Origin: Arthrobacter terrae
GTDB lineage: Bacteria > Actinomycetota > Actinomycetes > Actinomycetales > Micrococcaceae
Direction: 5' to 3'
DNA length: 64,000 bases
Assembly: GCF_015708085.1 (NCBI RefSeq)
Contig: NZ_JADNYM010000021.1
Coordinates: 30,524-94,523, forward strand
Shown: positions 30,435 to 39,441 of the stretch, one piece after another
Layout of the letters: every line of letters begins with the position of its first letter
Numbering within the stretch: the stretch's first letter is position 1
Made by a program: the position numbers and the translations under genes
Notes under the pieces: model-generated
What the model saw: the letters and a program-made list of their open reading frames with translations, nothing else
Told to the model about the DNA's origin: nothing
Database searches by the model: none

Positions 30435-31886
30435 ATGTCTGAATCTGCCGTCACCACTGAATCCGCCGCCCGCACGCCCGCCGGACGCATCTCGTTGGCC
30501 GCTGCCGATGAGCGCATCGCCCTGGGGCCCCTCGACGGCCGCTACCAGGGCGCCGTCGCGCCGCTGGTTGATTACCTTTCCGAAGCGGCCCTCAACCGGG
30601 ACCGGGTAGCTGTCGAGGTGGAATGGCTGATTCACCTCACAACGCAGCAACTGCTGCCGGGGACCACGGAGCTCAGCGATGCCCAGAAGGCGCAGCTGCG
30701 CGCCGTCGTGACCGGTTTTGATACTGCCTCGGTGGCGGAACTGGCGCAGCTGGAGAAGGTCACCGTCCACGACGTGAAAGCCGTGGAGTACTACCTGGGC
30801 CGCAGGCTGCCGGCTATCGGCATTGAGAACCTGACCTCGCTGGTCCACTTCGGCTGCACCAGCGAGGACATTAATAACCTCTCCTACGCGCTGGGCATTA
30901 AGGGCGCAGTCCAGGATGTCTGGCTGCCCGCGGCCCATGCTCTGGTGGCCAAAATTACGCAAATGGCCCAGGAAAACCGGGCGGTGCCGATGCTCTCCCG
31001 CACACACGGCCAACCCGCCACGCCCACCACGTTGGGCAAGGAAATCGCCGTGATGGCGCACCGGCTGGGACGGCAGCTTAAGCGGATCGAGAAGACGGAA
31101 TACTTAGGCAAGATCAACGGTGCCACCGGAACCTACGCGGCACACTATGCCTCGGTGCCTTCGGTGGATTGGGAGCAGGTATCCCGGAGCTTCATTGAAG
31201 GCCTGGGTTTGACCTGGAACCCGCTGACCACGCAGATCGAGTCGCACGACTGGCAGGCCGAGCTGTACTCCGATATGGCGCGCTTCAACCGTATTCTGCA
31301 CAACCTGTGCACGGATGTTTGGAGCTACATCTCGATCGGTTACTTCGCCCAGGTACCGGTGCCGGGCGCCACCGGATCCTCGACCATGCCGCACAAGGTC
31401 AACCCGATCCGCTTTGAAAATGCCGAGGCCAATCTGGAAATTTCCAGCGCCCTGCTGGATACCCTCGCAGCCACTCTGGTGACCAGCCGGTGGCAACGCG
31501 ACCTCACGGATTCCTCCAGCCAGCGCAATATTGGCGTGGCGTTCGGCCATTCGCTGCTGGCCATCGGTAATGTTCTGGGCGGTTTGGGGAGGCTGGATAC
31601 GGCCGAGGCCGTCCTGGCCGACGATCTGGAACACAACTGGGAAGTCCTCGGCGAGGCAATCCAGATGGTGATGCGCGCAGAGTCCATCGCGGGCGTTCCC
31701 GGGATGGAAAACCCTTACGAGCGGCTTAAGGATCTCACCCGCGGGCAGCGTGTGGATGCGGCTCGGATGCAGGAGTTCGTCTCCGGTCTGGGCCTGTCCA
31801 CTAAGGCCGAGGCTCGCCTGCTGGCCCTCACACCGGGCGGCTACACGGGCATCGCAGAACGCCTGGTGGATCACCTGCAGGACTGA
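30435..31886 (+). CDS. purB: Adenylosuccinate lyase
   Basis: 483-residue member of the fumarase/aspartase superfamily. It catalyses two steps of purine synthesis, cleaving SAICAR and adenylosuccinate with release of fumarate. It has the superfamily signature SSTMPHKVNPIRFE with the catalytic Ser loop, LSRTHGQPATPTTLGKE (catalytic His region) and VHFGCTSEDINN. The length fits the longer E. coli-type PurB. Monocistronic here; no other pur genes adjoin. Confidence 0.96.
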   Translation: MSESAVTTESAARTPAGRISLAAADERIALGPLDGRYQGAVAPLVDYLSEAALNRDRVAVEVEWLIHLTTQQLLPGTTELSDAQKAQLRAVVTGFDTASVAELAQLEKVTVHDVKAVEYYLGRRLPAIGIENLTSLVHFGCTSEDINNLSYALGIKGAVQDVWLPAAHALVAKITQMAQENRAVPMLSRTHGQPATPTTLGKEIAVMAHRLGRQLKRIEKTEYLGKINGATGTYAAHYASVPSVDWEQVSRSFIEGLGLTWNPLTTQIESHDWQAELYSDMARFNRILHNLCTDVWSYISIGYFAQVPVPGATGSSTMPHKVNPIRFENAEANLEISSALLDTLAATLVTSRWQRDLTDSSSQRNIGVAFGHSLLAIGNVLGGLGRLDTAEAVLADDLEHNWEVLGEAIQMVMRAESIAGVPGMENPYERLKDLTRGQRVDAARMQEFVSGLGLSTKAEARLLALTPGGYTGIAERLVDHLQD

Positions 31887-32154
31887 ACGCACCCGATGAG
31901 TGTGGACGTGTATCGCGAGGCCGGAACCTTTCTCGAACGAGAACAGCAGGAGCGGGTTCGAGTACTCGTTTCTACTGCGATCGTATGATTTTGCCCGGTG
32001 GCAAGGGGCAGATCATCCGTTCGGCAGCGGGGCCGGCCAACCGCCGAGGCGAACGACTGTGGGCCATAAGGGCAACAAGGGAAACACTCATATGAGCGGT
32101 GCGGTATTGCTCATATGATACTGTGAGGAAAAACACCTGCTACAAGGAGACTCA
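31887..32154 (+). promoter_or_regulatory. Control region of the mannitol-type dehydrogenase gene
   Basis: 268 bp. It contains a 6-bp inverted repeat TTCTCG-AA-CGAGAA (31930-31943), possibly the purB transcript end, and a CGAGTACTCG palindrome (31959-31968). Near the gene lie two SorC-type operator sites (32087-32096, 32109-32118). TATGAT at 32115-32120 is a good -10 candidate that overlaps the second site, so regulator binding could block RNA polymerase. AAGGAG precedes the start codon. Confidence 0.6.
32087..32118. promoter_or_regulatory. Two SorC-type operator sites (CTCATATGAG)
   Basis: Site A, CTCATATGAG at 32087-32096, is a perfect palindrome; site B, GCTCATATGA at 32109-32118, is nearly so. 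Centres are 23 bp apart, about two helical turns. The same core occurs three times in the control region next to the SorC-family gene (36137-36199), with a 22-bp step between two of them. Confidence 0.7.
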
Positions 32155-33681
32155 ATGCCGAAATTGTCCGCAGCCACGCTGCCCCTCCTGGCTCAACAGG
32201 CTCAACAGGCTCAACAGGCTCACCCGGCTCAACCGGCTCCTGAGGGCGGCAGCGCCGCCGTCCCGGGTTATGACCGCAGCACGCTGACGACCGGCATTGT
32301 CCACTTCGGCATGGGCGGCTTCCACCGGGCGCATCAGGCGATGTACCTGGACCGGCTAATGAACCAGGGAAAGGCATCGGACTGGGCAATTTGCGGCGTC
32401 GGCGTGCTGCCCCAGGACGAGAAGATGAAGCGCGTCATGGCGGAGCAGGACTGCCTCTACACGCTCCTGCTCAAGAACCCGGACGGGACCCGGGAGGCGC
32501 GGGTTATCGGCTCGGTGGCGCAGTACCTCTTCGCCCCCGACGATCCGGAGGCAGTAATTGAAAAGATGGCCTCGGCGGAAATCCGCATTGTTTCGCTGAC
32601 CGTCACCGAGGGCGGCTACAACTTCCACCACGTCACCGGCGAGTTCGACGCAACCAACCCCGACGTAGTGCTGGATCTGCAGCCCGGGGCCGCGCCGCGG
32701 ACAACCTTTGGCCTGATCACCGAAGCGCTGGCCCGCCGCCGCGCCCGGGGAATGACTCCTTTCACCGTGATGTCCTGCGACAATATCCAAGGCAACGGAG
32801 ACGTGGCCCGGAAAATGTTCACGGCGTTTGCCACCCTCAAGGACCCGGAACTCGGTGCCTGGATGCAGACGGCGGTACTGTTCCCGAATTCCATGGTTGA
32901 CCGCATTACGCCCGTCACTACGGAGGCGGACAGGGAATCGATCGCCGCGGAATTCGGCATCGAGGACCAGTGGCCAGTGGTCTGCGAACCCTTTGAGCAG
33001 TGGGTGCTGGAGGATCATTTCAGTCTTGGCCGGCCCCCCTATGAAGACGCAGGGGTGCAGCTGGTTAAGGATGTGGAACCGTACGAACTGATGAAGCTCC
33101 GGTTGCTTAACGCCAGCCATCAGGGCCTGTGCTATTTCGGTTATCTGGCCGGGTACCGCTATGCCCACCAGGTGGCCCAGGATCCGCTTTTTGCCCGGTT
33201 CCTGCTCGATTACATGGACAAGGAAGGCACCCCGACGCTCGCGGACCTGCCGGGCGTGGACCTACCGCTCTACAAGCGCACGCTGATCGAGCGCTTCTCC
33301 AACGAGTACGTCAGGGACACGCTGGCACGGCTGTGTGCGGAGAGCTCGGACCGGATCCCGAAGTGGCTGCTGCCCGTCGTCCGGATTAATCTGGCGAACG
33401 ACGGCGACATCTTCCGTTCAGCGGGCATCGTCGCCTCATGGGCACGGTACGCCGAGGGCACCGACGAAAGCGGCGAGGCGATCGACGTCGTCGACCGCCT
33501 CAAGGAGCCGCTGATGGCCGCGGCTGCACGCCAGCGCGAGGACAAGCTGGCTTTTCTGGCCAACCGCGAGGTCTTCGGCGACCTGATTGACAGCGAACGC
33601 TTCGTGAGCGCCTACCTGCAGACGCTGGACACCCTGCACACCGCCGGCGCCCGCGCGGCCGTGGAGCAGCTCCTCCGGTAG
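32155..33681 (+). CDS. Mannitol 2-dehydrogenase / D-arabinitol 4-dehydrogenase family (polyol-specific long-chain dehydrogenase)
   Basis: 508-residue NAD-dependent polyol dehydrogenase of the long-chain family. The dinucleotide region VHFGMGGFHRAHQA starts near residue 47. The catalytic Lys314, Asn319 and His322 are in MKLRLLNASHQG, the family's KxxxxNxxH motif. It oxidises mannitol to fructose, or arabinitol to D-xylulose; the nearby xylulokinase favours a pentitol product being used. The N-terminus carries an unusual Gln/Ala/Pro extension (residues 12-30) from a 9-bp repeat. ATG 32155 is preceded by AAGGAG. Control by the SorC-type regulator is likely. Confidence 0.9.
   Translation: MPKLSAATLPLLAQQAQQAQQAHPAQPAPEGGSAAVPGYDRSTLTTGIVHFGMGGFHRAHQAMYLDRLMNQGKASDWAICGVGVLPQDEKMKRVMAEQDCLYTLLLKNPDGTREARVIGSVAQYLFAPDDPEAVIEKMASAEIRIVSLTVTEGGYNFHHVTGEFDATNPDVVLDLQPGAAPRTTFGLITEALARRRARGMTPFTVMSCDNIQGNGDVARKMFTAFATLKDPELGAWMQTAVLFPNSMVDRITPVTTEADRESIAAEFGIEDQWPVVCEPFEQWVLEDHFSLGRPPYEDAGVQLVKDVEPYELMKLRLLNASHQGLCYFGYLAGYRYAHQVAQDPLFARFLLDYMDKEGTPTLADLPGVDLPLYKRTLIERFSNEYVRDTLARLCAESSDRIPKWLLPVVRINLANDGDIFRSAGIVASWARYAEGTDESGEAIDVVDRLKEPLMAAAARQREDKLAFLANREVFGDLIDSERFVSAYLQTLDTLHTAGARAAVEQLLR
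32190..32234. repeat. 9-bp tandem repeat at the 5' end of the polyol dehydrogenase gene
   Basis: Five copies of GGCTCAACA (last two vary to GGCTCACCC and GGCTCAACC), encoding QQA/HPA/QPA tripeptides. It lies before the dinucleotide fold, so copy changes should not disrupt it. Confidence 0.92.
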
Positions 33682-33736
33682 CGGAGCCCTGCTGCCGAGG
33701 AGCCGGCTACGCGCCCCGCCGCAGCAAAAACCCGCA

Positions 33737-35137
33737 CTAAACCCCATAAATGGTCTGTCGCGCCTGGATGTAGCGGCCGCGCACCTCGGCGCCCCAGCCG
33801 CCGTCGGGCTCAAAGGACGCCTCGATCCGCCGCTCCCACACCGGCAGCTCGCCGGTGGCGGCCCAGACTGCCTGACGGGCCGCTCCCAGCGCCACGTATT
33901 CATTAGCCACCGGTACCTCGACCGGCAGCCCGAAGACAGACGCCGCGGCCTGCCGCAGCGACCTCGATTTTGCCCCACCGCCAATCAGCAGCACGCGCTC
34001 CGCGGGCACGCCGTGCTCTTTCATCCGGTCAATTGCGTCGGCCAGCGAATTCAGCACGCCCAGCACCGAGGCACGTGCCACGTTCTCCGCCGTCATATTG
34101 GCACGGCTCAGTCCCAGCAGGCTGCCGTGCGCAGCCGGCAGATTCGGGGTGCGTTCACCGTCAAGGTACGGCAGCAGGAGAAGACCCTGCGCGGCCGGGT
34201 CCGCGGTCAACGCCAACGCATCCAACGAGGGCAGGTCAATCTGCAGCATCTGGGCGGCCGCGGCCATCACCCGGGCGGAATTTAACATGGCCAGCAACGG
34301 CAGGTGGTTGCCCGTGGCATCGGCGAACCCCGCGATCTGACCGCTCGGATCGCGGGTGGGCACCGACGATGTGCTGAAGACCGTCCCCGACGTTCCAATG
34401 GAAACCACAATCTCGCCCGGCTGCAGGCCAAGACCAAGCGCCGCGCCGGCATTATCGCCGGCGCCGGCGCCCAGCACGGCGTTAGCCAGCCCCCAGGCCG
34501 GAAGCACCGTGCCCGCCTGAGCAGAGGGACCGAGCACCACCGGCAGCGCCGGGACCCGGCCGAAGAAGCGCTGCAGCAGCGCGGGTCGGTAACTGTCCGT
34601 GACGGGGCTGAAGTAGCCAGTACCCGAAGCATCACTGCGGTCCGTTGTGAAACGGCCGGTCAGCTGAAAGTTCAGCCAGTCATGCGGCAACACCACCCGC
34701 GCCACCCGCGCAGCGGCCGCGGGCCGGCAGCGCGCCAGCCAGGCGAGCTTGGTCAGCGTAAAGGAAGCCACCGGCACCACGTTGACGGCGTCCACCCAGG
34801 CCCCGGCACCGAGGTCATCGCGCATACTTTGCGCGTCATCCGCACTGCGGATATCGTTCCACAGCAGCGCATCAGATACCGGCTCGTTCGCTGCATCGAG
34901 AGCGACCATGCCATGCTGCTGGGCGGCTACCGAAACAGCCGCTACCTCGGCGCCCAGAGCCGGAATGCCTGCGCCGTCCCATGCCTGGTGCAGCGCTGAT
35001 GTCCAGATATGCGGGTCGATGGCTGTACCGTCCGGGTGCGCGGCGCTCGAGGCAGCGACGACCCGCCCGGTCCCGGCGTCCACGGCGAGCACCTTGCAGG
35101 ACTGTGTTGAGGAGTCAACACCGACAACACACCTCAC
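33737..35137 (-). CDS. xylB: Xylulokinase (FGGY family)
   Basis: 466-residue sugar kinase of the FGGY family, phosphorylating D-xylulose with ATP. The N-terminal phosphate motif VVGVDSSTQSCKVLAVD, the substrate loop AAQQHGMVALD, GAGAGDNAGAALGLG and the C-terminal ATP-binding LLIGGGAKSRSLRQ are all present. I chose GTG 35137 because the protein then begins directly at the family start and GAAGGG lies about 10 nt upstream; GTG 35155, overlapping the SorC gene stop, is an alternative. It is co-directional with and downstream of the SorC-family gene. Confidence 0.92.
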   Translation of the reverse strand: MRCVVGVDSSTQSCKVLAVDAGTGRVVAASSAAHPDGTAIDPHIWTSALHQAWDGAGIPALGAEVAAVSVAAQQHGMVALDAANEPVSDALLWNDIRSADDAQSMRDDLGAGAWVDAVNVVPVASFTLTKLAWLARCRPAAAARVARVVLPHDWLNFQLTGRFTTDRSDASGTGYFSPVTDSYRPALLQRFFGRVPALPVVLGPSAQAGTVLPAWGLANAVLGAGAGDNAGAALGLGLQPGEIVVSIGTSGTVFSTSSVPTRDPSGQIAGFADATGNHLPLLAMLNSARVMAAAAQMLQIDLPSLDALALTADPAAQGLLLLPYLDGERTPNLPAAHGSLLGLSRANMTAENVARASVLGVLNSLADAIDRMKEHGVPAERVLLIGGGAKSRSLRQAAASVFGLPVEVPVANEYVALGAARQAVWAATGELPVWERRIEASFEPDGGWGAEVRGRYIQARQTIYGV

Positions 35138-35151
35138 GGTGCTGACGCCCT

Positions 35152-36093
35152 TCACGCGGCCAGCTTGGCCCGGATAAGGGCGGCGGCCAGAGACTCGTCC
35201 GCGATTAAGGTGCTGACAATTCCCGCGGCAGCGGCGGCGCGGACTGCGGGGCTGCGCTCGGCTCCATGCCCGACGGCGACGACAGTGGGAGTGCGCTTGA
35301 GCTGGCTCAGGCTGACCGCAAGAATCCGGCTGTTTAGTTCCGTGACCACGGCCGATCCGGCCGCGTTGATGAGGCGTCCGGAGCATTCCGCGACCGCGCC
35401 GGCCACGACGCCCTGCTGACGCACGGCGTTGTCCACCCGATCCCAAACGGTGGAGAGATTGGGCGCCCAGGCCCCGATCGCTATGACGGCAAAATCCAGC
35501 GCGTCGGCCTTCCGCAGCGCCTGCGAGATCTCCGGCTGCTGCTTCAACCCCGCGGCGGTGGCGGCGCTGTCCACCACCAGCGGGGCCCACAGTGGCCAGG
35601 TCCGGCCGTTCGAGGCCTGCCCCAGGCGCTGGATCAGATCCAGCGGGTTTCCGCCGCCGCCCCCTGGGAGCGCGCCGGCGAGCTGGACGATGTCGCATTT
35701 GGGCAGTTCGGTGACGTAGCGTGCGGCCAGATCCAGGGTGCGGGACCAGGAAATACCCAGCGTCATTCCTGCCCTGACGCTCTCCATCAGTTCCTTGGCC
35801 ACCGACCGCGCCAGCATGTCGCGCTGCTGCGCGTCATCGCCGGAGGTCTTAATGACGATGACTTTTCGGATGCCGAGCCACGCGGCCAGCTGATGCAGCT
35901 CCTTGGGCGGCATGGACTCGGGCGTGCGGACCTCGATGCGCACAATGCCTTCGGCGCGTGCCTCATCCAGCATGCGCGCCACCTGAAAACGGGAAATCCC
36001 GTAGCTGGTGGCGATTTCCACCTTGGACCGGTTGTCCAGATAGTAGTCCTTGCCGATCAGGGCAAGAAGCTCTTCATGCGTGGGCTGCGGCAC
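35152..36093 (-). CDS. SorC/DeoR-family sugar-binding transcriptional regulator
   Basis: 313-residue regulator. An N-terminal helix-turn-helix (SKVEIATSYGISRFQVARMLDEA, residues 24-46) is followed by a SorC sugar-phosphate-binding domain with a Gly-rich loop (LAGALPGGGGGNP) and the C-terminal VVAVGHGAERSPAVRAA. Relatives such as DalR and SmoC control arabinitol and sorbitol genes. It lies between the xylulokinase gene, which it precedes, and the divergent importer operon. CTCATATGAG-type sites in its own control region suggest autoregulation. Confidence 0.92.
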   Translation of the reverse strand: MPQPTHEELLALIGKDYYLDNRSKVEIATSYGISRFQVARMLDEARAEGIVRIEVRTPESMPPKELHQLAAWLGIRKVIVIKTSGDDAQQRDMLARSVAKELMESVRAGMTLGISWSRTLDLAARYVTELPKCDIVQLAGALPGGGGGNPLDLIQRLGQASNGRTWPLWAPLVVDSAATAAGLKQQPEISQALRKADALDFAVIAIGAWAPNLSTVWDRVDNAVRQQGVVAGAVAECSGRLINAAGSAVVTELNSRILAVSLSQLKRTPTVVAVGHGAERSPAVRAAAAAGIVSTLIADESLAAALIRAKLAA

Positions 36094-36136
36094 GGCGGCT
36101 CTTCTTTCCGGTGAAACGAACGAGCATCAGCTCTTG

Positions 36137-36199
36137 CTCAAATGAGTGTATATGACTAGAGTCACTTTACAAATGAGCATTCAGTCACTCTCATATGAG
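36137..36199. promoter_or_regulatory. Three SorC-type operator sites between regulator and importer operon
   Basis: CTCAAATGAG at 36137-36146, TACAAATGAG at 36168-36177 (weaker) and CTCATATGAG at 36190-36199. The first two are 31 bp apart and the last two 22 bp. They lie in the 127-bp divergent region between the SorC gene (start 36093) and the importer gene (start 36221), so one protein could control both directions. The same core occurs at 32087-32118. Confidence 0.68.
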
Positions 36200-36220
36200 C
36201 GTCTCAACTGAAGGGGAGCA

Positions 36221-37615
36221 ATGAAGTTTCCACAGCACCACGGACATCGCCGCCGAACGCAGCAGGGGAAGACCCGGCTCGGCGCGCTGTTGGCCGGCGT
36301 CGCCGTCGTTGCCCTTGCGCTCTCCGGCTGCACAGCCGCAGGTGGCGAGGGTGCCAAAACCGATATTGTCGTGGCCATCGTCGCCAACCCGCAGATGAAG
36401 GATGCCGTTTCCCTGCAGGACGATTTCAAGGCCAAGCATCCGGACGTGAACGTGAAATTCGTGACGCTGCCCGAGAACGAGGCCCGGGCCAAGATCACCG
36501 CATCCGTGGCCACCGGCGGCGGCGAGTTCGACGTCGTCATGATCTCCAACTACGAAACCCGGATGTGGGCCGAGAACGGCTGGATTGAGGACCTCCAGCC
36601 GATGGCCGATGCCACGCCCGGCTACGACACGGCCGACTTCATCCCCACCATCAAGGATGCGCTCAGCTACCAGGGCGATATGTATTCGGTTCCGTTCTAC
36701 GGGGAATCGTCCTTCCTGGTGTACCGCGAAGACCTGTTCAGGCAGGCCGGGCTGACCATGCCGGCGCACCCCACCTGGGCCGAAGTCAGTGCCCTGGCCA
36801 AAAAGCTCAACGATCCATCCAAGGACTTCGCCGGCATCTGCCTGCGCGGACTGGCCGGCTGGGGTGAGGTGATGGCCCCGCTGGACACCGTGATCAACAC
36901 CTACGGCGGCCGATGGTTTGACATGGACTGGAAGGCCAGGCTGGACTCGCCGCAGGTCAAGGCCGCCGTCACGGACTACGTGGACCTGCTCAAAACGGCC
37001 GGCCAGCCCGGCGCCGCAACCAGCGGCTACGGCGACTGCATCACGCGCTACAGCCAGGGTAAGGCGGCCATGTGGTACGACGCCACGGCCATGGTCTCCA
37101 GCATTGAGGACCCAAGTTCCTCGCTGGTGGCAGGCAAGTCCGGGTACGCCCCGGCACCGGTAAAGGACACCAAATCCGCCGGCTGGCTGTACAGCTGGTC
37201 GTTGGCCGTCCCGACCACCACCAAGCACAAGGCCGCGGCCTGGGACTTCATCTCCTGGATGACGAACAAGGACTACATCAAGCTGGTGGGCAACAAGATC
37301 GGCTGGGAGCGGGTGCCCCCGGGCAGCCGCCAGTCCACCTACCAGATCCCCGAGTACGCCAAGGTGGCGCAGGCCTATGCGAAGCCCACCTTGGATGCGA
37401 TGTACTCGGCAACACAGGAGACCAGCATGGTCAATCCCGTCCCCTACCCGGGCCTGCAGTTTGTCGGCATCCCCGAGTTCCAGGACCTGGGCACCCGGGT
37501 CAGCCAGCAGGTCTCGGCCGCGATTGCCGGACAGAAATCCGTTGAAGACGCACTCAAGCAGGCACAGCTCTATGCCGAACCCATTGCTGAGTCCTACCAA
37601 CAAGGAGGAAAGTGA
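36221..37615 (+). CDS. Polyol ABC transporter substrate-binding lipoprotein (SmoE-like)
   Basis: 464-residue lipoprotein, family 1 binding protein. Lipobox LSGC with Cys37 after a hydrophobic core, then TDIVVAIVANPQMKDAV. The body shows the pattern of sorbitol/mannitol-binding proteins (VMISNYETRMWAENGWIEDL, VPFYGESSFLVYREDL). AAGGGGAGC before ATG 36221 is a strong ribosome-binding site. First gene of a four-gene operon with two permeases and a polyol dehydrogenase; SorC-type sites lie just upstream. Ligand specificity (mannitol, sorbitol, arabinitol) is inferred from the dehydrogenases. Confidence 0.9.
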   Translation: MKFPQHHGHRRRTQQGKTRLGALLAGVAVVALALSGCTAAGGEGAKTDIVVAIVANPQMKDAVSLQDDFKAKHPDVNVKFVTLPENEARAKITASVATGGGEFDVVMISNYETRMWAENGWIEDLQPMADATPGYDTADFIPTIKDALSYQGDMYSVPFYGESSFLVYREDLFRQAGLTMPAHPTWAEVSALAKKLNDPSKDFAGICLRGLAGWGEVMAPLDTVINTYGGRWFDMDWKARLDSPQVKAAVTDYVDLLKTAGQPGAATSGYGDCITRYSQGKAAMWYDATAMVSSIEDPSSSLVAGKSGYAPAPVKDTKSAGWLYSWSLAVPTTTKHKAAAWDFISWMTNKDYIKLVGNKIGWERVPPGSRQSTYQIPEYAKVAQAYAKPTLDAMYSATQETSMVNPVPYPGLQFVGIPEFQDLGTRVSQQVSAAIAGQKSVEDALKQAQLYAEPIAESYQQGGK

Positions 37616-38562
37616 TGGCCAGCACTCTCGTTGACCGGCACAATCTCAAACAACACAAGCTCAAGAATGCCAGAACCGAGGGTGGCCATTCCAAGGCGGA
37701 GGGCTGGCGGCGACGCGGCCCCCTGCTGCCGGCGCTGGTCTTCACGATCATCGTCACTCAACTGCCGTTCCTGGTCACCATCTGGTACTCGCTGCGCAAC
37801 TGGAACCTGCTCCGCCCGGACGGCAACCAGTTCACCGGCCTGCAGAACTATGCGGACATCTTCATGGACTCCACGTTCCGCAGTTCGGCCGTAAACAGCA
37901 TTGTCATCACCCTTGGCTGCGTCCTTGCCGCCATGGTGCTCGGAATCATCTTCGCGCTCCTGCTCGACCGCAGCTTCCGCGGCCAGGGCGTGGTGCGCAC
38001 CATGCTCATCACCCCCTTCCTTATCATGCCGGTGGCCGGCGCGACGCTCTGGTCCGTGTCCATGCTGAACCCGAGCTTCGGTCTGGTGAACTGGGTGATC
38101 TCGCTGGTGGGCATCCCGCCGGTGGATTGGACGTCGTCGTACCCGGTGATCTCCATCCTGATGGCCTTGGTCTGGCAGTGGACCCCGTTCACAATGCTGC
38201 TGGTGCTGGCCGGCCTGCAGTCCCAGCCCAAGGACGTGCTGGAAGCGGCGCAGATTGACGGCGCCAGCTGGGGCAAGACGTTCCTTTGGGTCACGCTCCC
38301 GCAGCTGCGCCGCTACATTGAGCTCGGCGTCCTGCTCGGCACCATCTACGTGGTCAACACCTTCGACCAGATCTACCTGATGACCGCCGGCGGACCCGGC
38401 ACGGCCAGCGCAAACCTGCCGTTCTACATCTACCAGCGGGCCTTTCTGGGCTTCGACATCGGCCAGGCAGCCGCGATGGGTGTTGTGGTGGTCATCGCCA
38501 CCATCATCATCGCCACATTCGCCCTGCGCCTCATTTTCCGCAGCTTTGACGCAAAGGACTAA
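37615..38562 (+). CDS. Polyol ABC transporter permease (SmoF/MalF type)
   Basis: 315-residue permease with six TM segments and the EAA motif EAAQIDGASWGKTFLWVTLPQL. It starts at ATG 37615, overlapping the preceding stop by one base (TGATG), with AAGGAGG at a good distance; GTG 37612 is in frame but less likely. Forms the channel with the SmoG-like partner. Confidence 0.93.
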   Translation: MASTLVDRHNLKQHKLKNARTEGGHSKAEGWRRRGPLLPALVFTIIVTQLPFLVTIWYSLRNWNLLRPDGNQFTGLQNYADIFMDSTFRSSAVNSIVITLGCVLAAMVLGIIFALLLDRSFRGQGVVRTMLITPFLIMPVAGATLWSVSMLNPSFGLVNWVISLVGIPPVDWTSSYPVISILMALVWQWTPFTMLLVLAGLQSQPKDVLEAAQIDGASWGKTFLWVTLPQLRRYIELGVLLGTIYVVNTFDQIYLMTAGGPGTASANLPFYIYQRAFLGFDIGQAAAMGVVVVIATIIIATFALRLIFRSFDAKD

Positions 38563-38565
38563 GCC

Positions 38566-39441
38566 GTGACCACCACCATGTCTCCCCGTTCCACCGCACC
38601 GTCCGCTGAGCGCAAGTCCCGTGAAGCCCGACGACGACTCAGTGGTTCCGCGATCACCACCGGCACGTGGGTGCTGGCCTTCATCTTCTTCGCGCCCGTG
38701 ATCTGGCTGGTGATGACGGCCTTCAAGCAGGAATCGGTGGCCGCCTCCAACCCGCCCGTGTTCTTCTTTGTGCCAACGTTCGACCAGTTTGCGACCGTCC
38801 TGGACAACGGCGCGGGCAGCTACTTCCTGAACTCGCTGATCGCCACCGGCGTCTCCACGATTTTCGTGATCCTGCTGGCCGTACCGGCGTCATACGCATT
38901 GAGCATCCGCCCGGTGAAGAAGACCCAGGACGTGCTGTTCTTCTTCATCTCCACCAAGATGCTGCCTGTGGTCGCGGTGATCATGCCCATCTATGTGATT
39001 GCCGGACAGATCAAGGCCTTGGATAACATTTGGACGTTGGTGGTGCTGTACACCGCCATGAACCTGCCGATCGCCGTCTGGATGATGCGCTCCTTCTTCC
39101 AGGAAGTCCCCACCGAGGTCCTGGAGGCTGCCGCGATGGACGGTGCAGGCCTGATCAAAACCCTGCGTACTATCCTGATGCCCATGGTCACCCCGGGCCT
39201 GGCAGCAACGGCACTGATCTGTGTGATCTTTGCCTGGAACGAATTCTTCTTCGCCCTGAACCTCACCGCCGCCAATGCGTCCACGGTGCCCGTTTTCCTG
39301 GTCTCGCAGATGACCAGCGAGGGCCTGTTCCTCGCCAAGCTGTCGGCGGCCTCCGTGCTGGCGTCACTGCCGGTCGTGATAGCGGGCTGGGTGGCGCAAA
39401 AGCAGCTGGTGCGCGGCCTGTCCATGGGGGCGGTGAAATGA
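38566..39441 (+). CDS. Polyol ABC transporter permease (SmoG/MalG type)
   Basis: 291-residue permease with six TM segments and the EAA motif EAAAMDGAGLIKTLRTILMPM. GTG 38566 follows AAAGGA; ATG 38578 is an in-frame alternative. Its stop overlaps the dehydrogenase start (ATGA, 39438-39441). There is no ATPase gene in the operon, so a shared MsmK/MsiK-type ATPase encoded elsewhere must energise it. Confidence 0.93.
   Translation: MTTTMSPRSTAPSAERKSREARRRLSGSAITTGTWVLAFIFFAPVIWLVMTAFKQESVAASNPPVFFFVPTFDQFATVLDNGAGSYFLNSLIATGVSTIFVILLAVPASYALSIRPVKKTQDVLFFFISTKMLPVVAVIMPIYVIAGQIKALDNIWTLVVLYTAMNLPIAVWMMRSFFQEVPTEVLEAAAMDGAGLIKTLRTILMPMVTPGLAATALICVIFAWNEFFFALNLTAANASTVPVFLVSQMTSEGLFLAKLSAASVLASLPVVIAGWVAQKQLVRGLSMGAVK

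Noticed and set aside
31896..31988. 31-codon frame (MSVDVYREAG...) after purB
   Set aside because: No ribosome-binding site and no recognisable similarity; it overlaps inverted repeats likely to be control elements.
36191..37603. 470-codon open frame on the minus strand opposite the polyol-binding lipoprotein gene
   Set aside because: It is a high-GC antisense shadow; the plus strand has a lipobox, ribosome-binding site and family match.
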